In this document: piece after piece, positions 14,280 to 15,592 of the stretch
How positions within the stretch are numbered: position 1 is the stretch's first letter
Layout: every line of letters starts with the position of its first letter
Source: an uncultured Agathobaculum sp.
GTDB taxonomy: Bacteria; Bacillota; Clostridia; Oscillospirales; Butyricicoccaceae
Length of the DNA: 15,592 bases
Direction of reading: 5' to 3'
Assembly: GCA_944376955.1 (NCBI GenBank)
Contig: CALWEB010000113.1
Span: 1-15,592 of the forward strand
The notes under the pieces: model-generated
What the model was told of the DNA's origin: nothing
What the model saw: only the letters and a program-made list of their open reading frames with translations
Databases searched by the model: none
Program-made: the position numbers and the translations under genes

Positions 14280-14308
14280 ATTATATCAGCGAAACTTTAT
14301 AATTTCTA
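14280..14308 (-). promoter_or_regulatory. Promoter for the MGMT-like and HD-domain genes
   Basis: On the minus strand, TAGAAA (14308-14303, 4 of 6), a 17-base spacer and TATAAT (14285-14280) preceded by TGA, an extended -10. The transcript should start at about 14273, just before the ribosome site at 14270-14263. This limits how far upstream the coding region can begin. Confidence 0.65.
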
Positions 14309-14355
14309 TCCCTTTCATAAAAGAAAAAAAGGTATATTATTAACATGCTAAAGTA

Positions 14356-14384
14356 TTGCGCTCTACGGCAAAATACTATATAAT
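14356..14384 (+). promoter_or_regulatory. Promoter for gdhA
   Basis: TTGCGC (14356-14361, 3 of 6), a 17-base spacer and a perfect TATAAT (14379-14384). The start would be at about 14391, leaving a leader of about 88 bases before gdhA. Confidence 0.55.
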
Positions 14385-14389
14385 AGGGA

Positions 14390-14464
14390 ATGCACTACCG
14401 CGAGTATGTAAGTTATTCCGCACTTTTCCCTGAAAATTGGAAAGAGATTGCGGCAGAAATGTAA
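14390..14464 (+). CDS. Possible 24-codon upstream ORF in the gdhA leader
   Basis: An ATG at 14390 opens a 24-codon frame that ends in TAA at 14462-14464, directly joined to the gdhA ribosome site (TAAGGAGG). The peptide begins MHYREYVSYS and ends ENWKEIAAEM. The ATG is almost at the predicted transcript start, so it would be read as leaderless, or from an unseen upstream promoter; it has no good ribosome site. The open frame is short enough to occur by chance, and its tail vaguely resembles the start of some HNH nucleases. If real, it could couple translation to gdhA. Confidence 0.25.
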   Translation: MHYREYVSYSALFPENWKEIAAEM

Positions 14465-14478
14465 GGAGGACAAACAAA

Positions 14479-15592
14479 ATGGCACTTACCAATTCTTACC
14501 TCAAGCGCGTGTATGAGACCGTACAAAAGCGCAATCCGAACGAGCCGGAATTTCAGCAGGCGGTTCTCGAAGTTCTCGAGAGCTTTGAGCCGGTTGTCGA
14601 AGCCCGTCCCGAGCTGGAGAAGAACGGCATCATCGAGCGCATCGTGGAGCCGGAGCGCATGATCATGTTCCGTGTTCCGTGGGTGGACGACGAGGGCAAG
14701 GTTCAGGTCAACCGTGGCTTCCGCGTGCAGTTCAATTCCGCGATCGGCCCCTACAAGGGCGGTCTGCGCTTCCATCCGTCGGTGAACGCTTCGGTTATCA
14801 AGTTCCTCGGCTTTGAGCAGTGCTTCAAGAACAGCCTGACCAGCCTGCCCATGGGCGGCGGCAAGGGCGGTTCCGACTTTGACCCGAAGGGCAAGTCCGA
14901 TGCGGAAGTCATGCGTTTCTGCCAGTCCTTTATCACCGAGCTGTCCAAGCACATCGGCCAGTTCACCGATGTACCGGCGGGTGATATCGGTGTTGGTGGC
15001 CGTGAGATCGGCTTTATGTACGGCCAGTACAAGCGTCTGCGCAACGAGTTCACCGGCGTTTTGACCGGCAAGGGCCTGTCCTACGGCGGCTCGCTGGCTC
15101 GCACCGAGGCAACTGGCTACGGCCTGTGCTACTACATGAAGGAAATGCTCGCATACAAGGGCACTTCGTTCGAGGGCAAGACGGTTGCGATCTCCGGTTC
15201 GGGCAACGTTGCCATCTATGCTTGCCAGAAGGCGACCGAGCTGGGCGCAAAGGTTGTCACCATGTCTGACTCCAACGGCTTCATCTATGATCCCAACGGC
15301 ATCAACCTCGATGTGGTCAAGGACATCAAGGAAGTCAAGCGCGGTCGCATCAAGGAGTACGCTGAGCGTGTTCCGGGCAGCACCTACACCGAGGGCCAGC
15401 GTCCGTGGAGCGTTAAGTGCGATATCGCACTGCCCTGCGCTACTCAGAACGAGCTGGACGAGAATGACGCCAAGGCACTGATCGCCAACGGCTGCAAGTT
15501 CGTTGCTGAGGGCGCGAACATGCCGTCCACCCCGGAGGCTGTTGCGGCATTCCAGGCAAACGACGTATTCTTTGGCCCGGCAAAGGCTGCAA
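14479..15592 (+). CDS. gdhA: Glutamate dehydrogenase, probably NADP-dependent (3' end missing)
   Basis: Interconverts 2-oxoglutarate plus ammonium and glutamate. The first 371 codons are present, out of about 445 usual for this hexameric family. The ATG at 14479 follows AAGGAGG (14463-14469) by 9 bases. Active-site residues line up with the Clostridium symbiosum enzyme at a constant offset of four: Lys93 (PYKGG), Lys117 (FEQCFKNSL), catalytic Lys129 (PMGGGKGG) and Asp169 (PAGDIGVGG). The Rossmann domain begins with the dinucleotide motif GSGNVA (240-245), and the next strand ends in MSDSNG (262-267). NADP rather than NAD use is suggested by overall similarity to the bacterial biosynthetic type, but this is not proved by the residues visible. 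Codon use looks highly adapted, consistent with strong expression. Confidence 0.95.
   Translation, partial: MALTNSYLKRVYETVQKRNPNEPEFQQAVLEVLESFEPVVEARPELEKNGIIERIVEPERMIMFRVPWVDDEGKVQVNRGFRVQFNSAIGPYKGGLRFHPSVNASVIKFLGFEQCFKNSLTSLPMGGGKGGSDFDPKGKSDAEVMRFCQSFITELSKHIGQFTDVPAGDIGVGGREIGFMYGQYKRLRNEFTGVLTGKGLSYGGSLARTEATGYGLCYYMKEMLAYKGTSFEGKTVAISGSGNVAIYACQKATELGAKVVTMSDSNGFIYDPNGINLDVVKDIKEVKRGRIKEYAERVPGSTYTEGQRPWSVKCDIALPCATQNELDENDAKALIANGCKFVAEGANMPSTPEAVAAFQANDVFFGPAKAA

Noticed and set aside
14413..14952. A 179-codon open frame on the minus strand at the gdhA start
   Set aside because: It is antisense to conserved gdhA sequence and has no ribosome site or known motif.
1..15592. CRISPR arrays, tRNA or rRNA genes, transposases, riboswitches
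   Set aside because: I looked for regular spaced repeats, tRNA cloverleaf and rRNA landmarks, transposase motifs and common riboswitch cores, and saw none.

Overview
The window is about 15.6 kb of compact, GC-rich DNA. Strong AAGGAGG-type ribosome sites, many ATGA or 1-base gene overlaps, and the gene content (DUF951, a short S1-domain protein, a MarR plus paired ABC exporter operon, Clostridium-type glutamate dehydrogenase) point to a GC-rich anaerobic Firmicute. An Oscillospirales-like member of the Clostridia is my best guess. That is inference from gene families; there is no rRNA to confirm it.

Layout. (1) 1-2266 +: the 3' part of a copper-exporting P-type ATPase with a C-terminal metal-binding domain, overlapped by a CsoR-type copper sensor and closed by a strong two-way terminator. 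(2) 2321-3376 -: hisC, with its own promoter. (3) 3451-5088 +: a promoter, a small three-helix membrane protein and rarA. (4) 5092-6030 -: an S1-domain RNA-binding protein that meets rarA tail to tail. (5) 6101-8555 +: an apparent operon of a DUF951 protein, a uridine phosphorylase-like enzyme and a MATE efflux pump, ended by a 17-bp terminator hairpin. (6) 8556-9170: an AT-richer patch with hairpins and one small winged-helix-like gene that has its own promoter. (7) 13358-9171 -: a perfect-consensus promoter overlapped by a palindromic operator, then marR and two ABC exporter half-transporters forming a heterodimer with one degenerate ATP site. (8) 14308-13378 -: a promoter, a short MGMT/alkyltransferase-like protein that seems to start at an AUA codon, an HD-domain hydrolase and a terminator. 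(9) 14356-15592 +: a promoter, a possible 24-codon upstream ORF and the first 371 codons of gdhA, which runs off the end.

The genes are mostly independent housekeeping or stress modules: copper homeostasis, drug or solute export (MATE and a MarR-controlled ABC pair), DNA damage handling (rarA, the MGMT-like protein) and nitrogen or nucleoside metabolism. I do not see a clear new multi-gene system. The most interesting items are small-scale: a well-formed ribosome site inside copA that could release a free copper chaperone, the AUA start, the gdhA upstream ORF, and the compositionally odd winged-helix gene at 8783.
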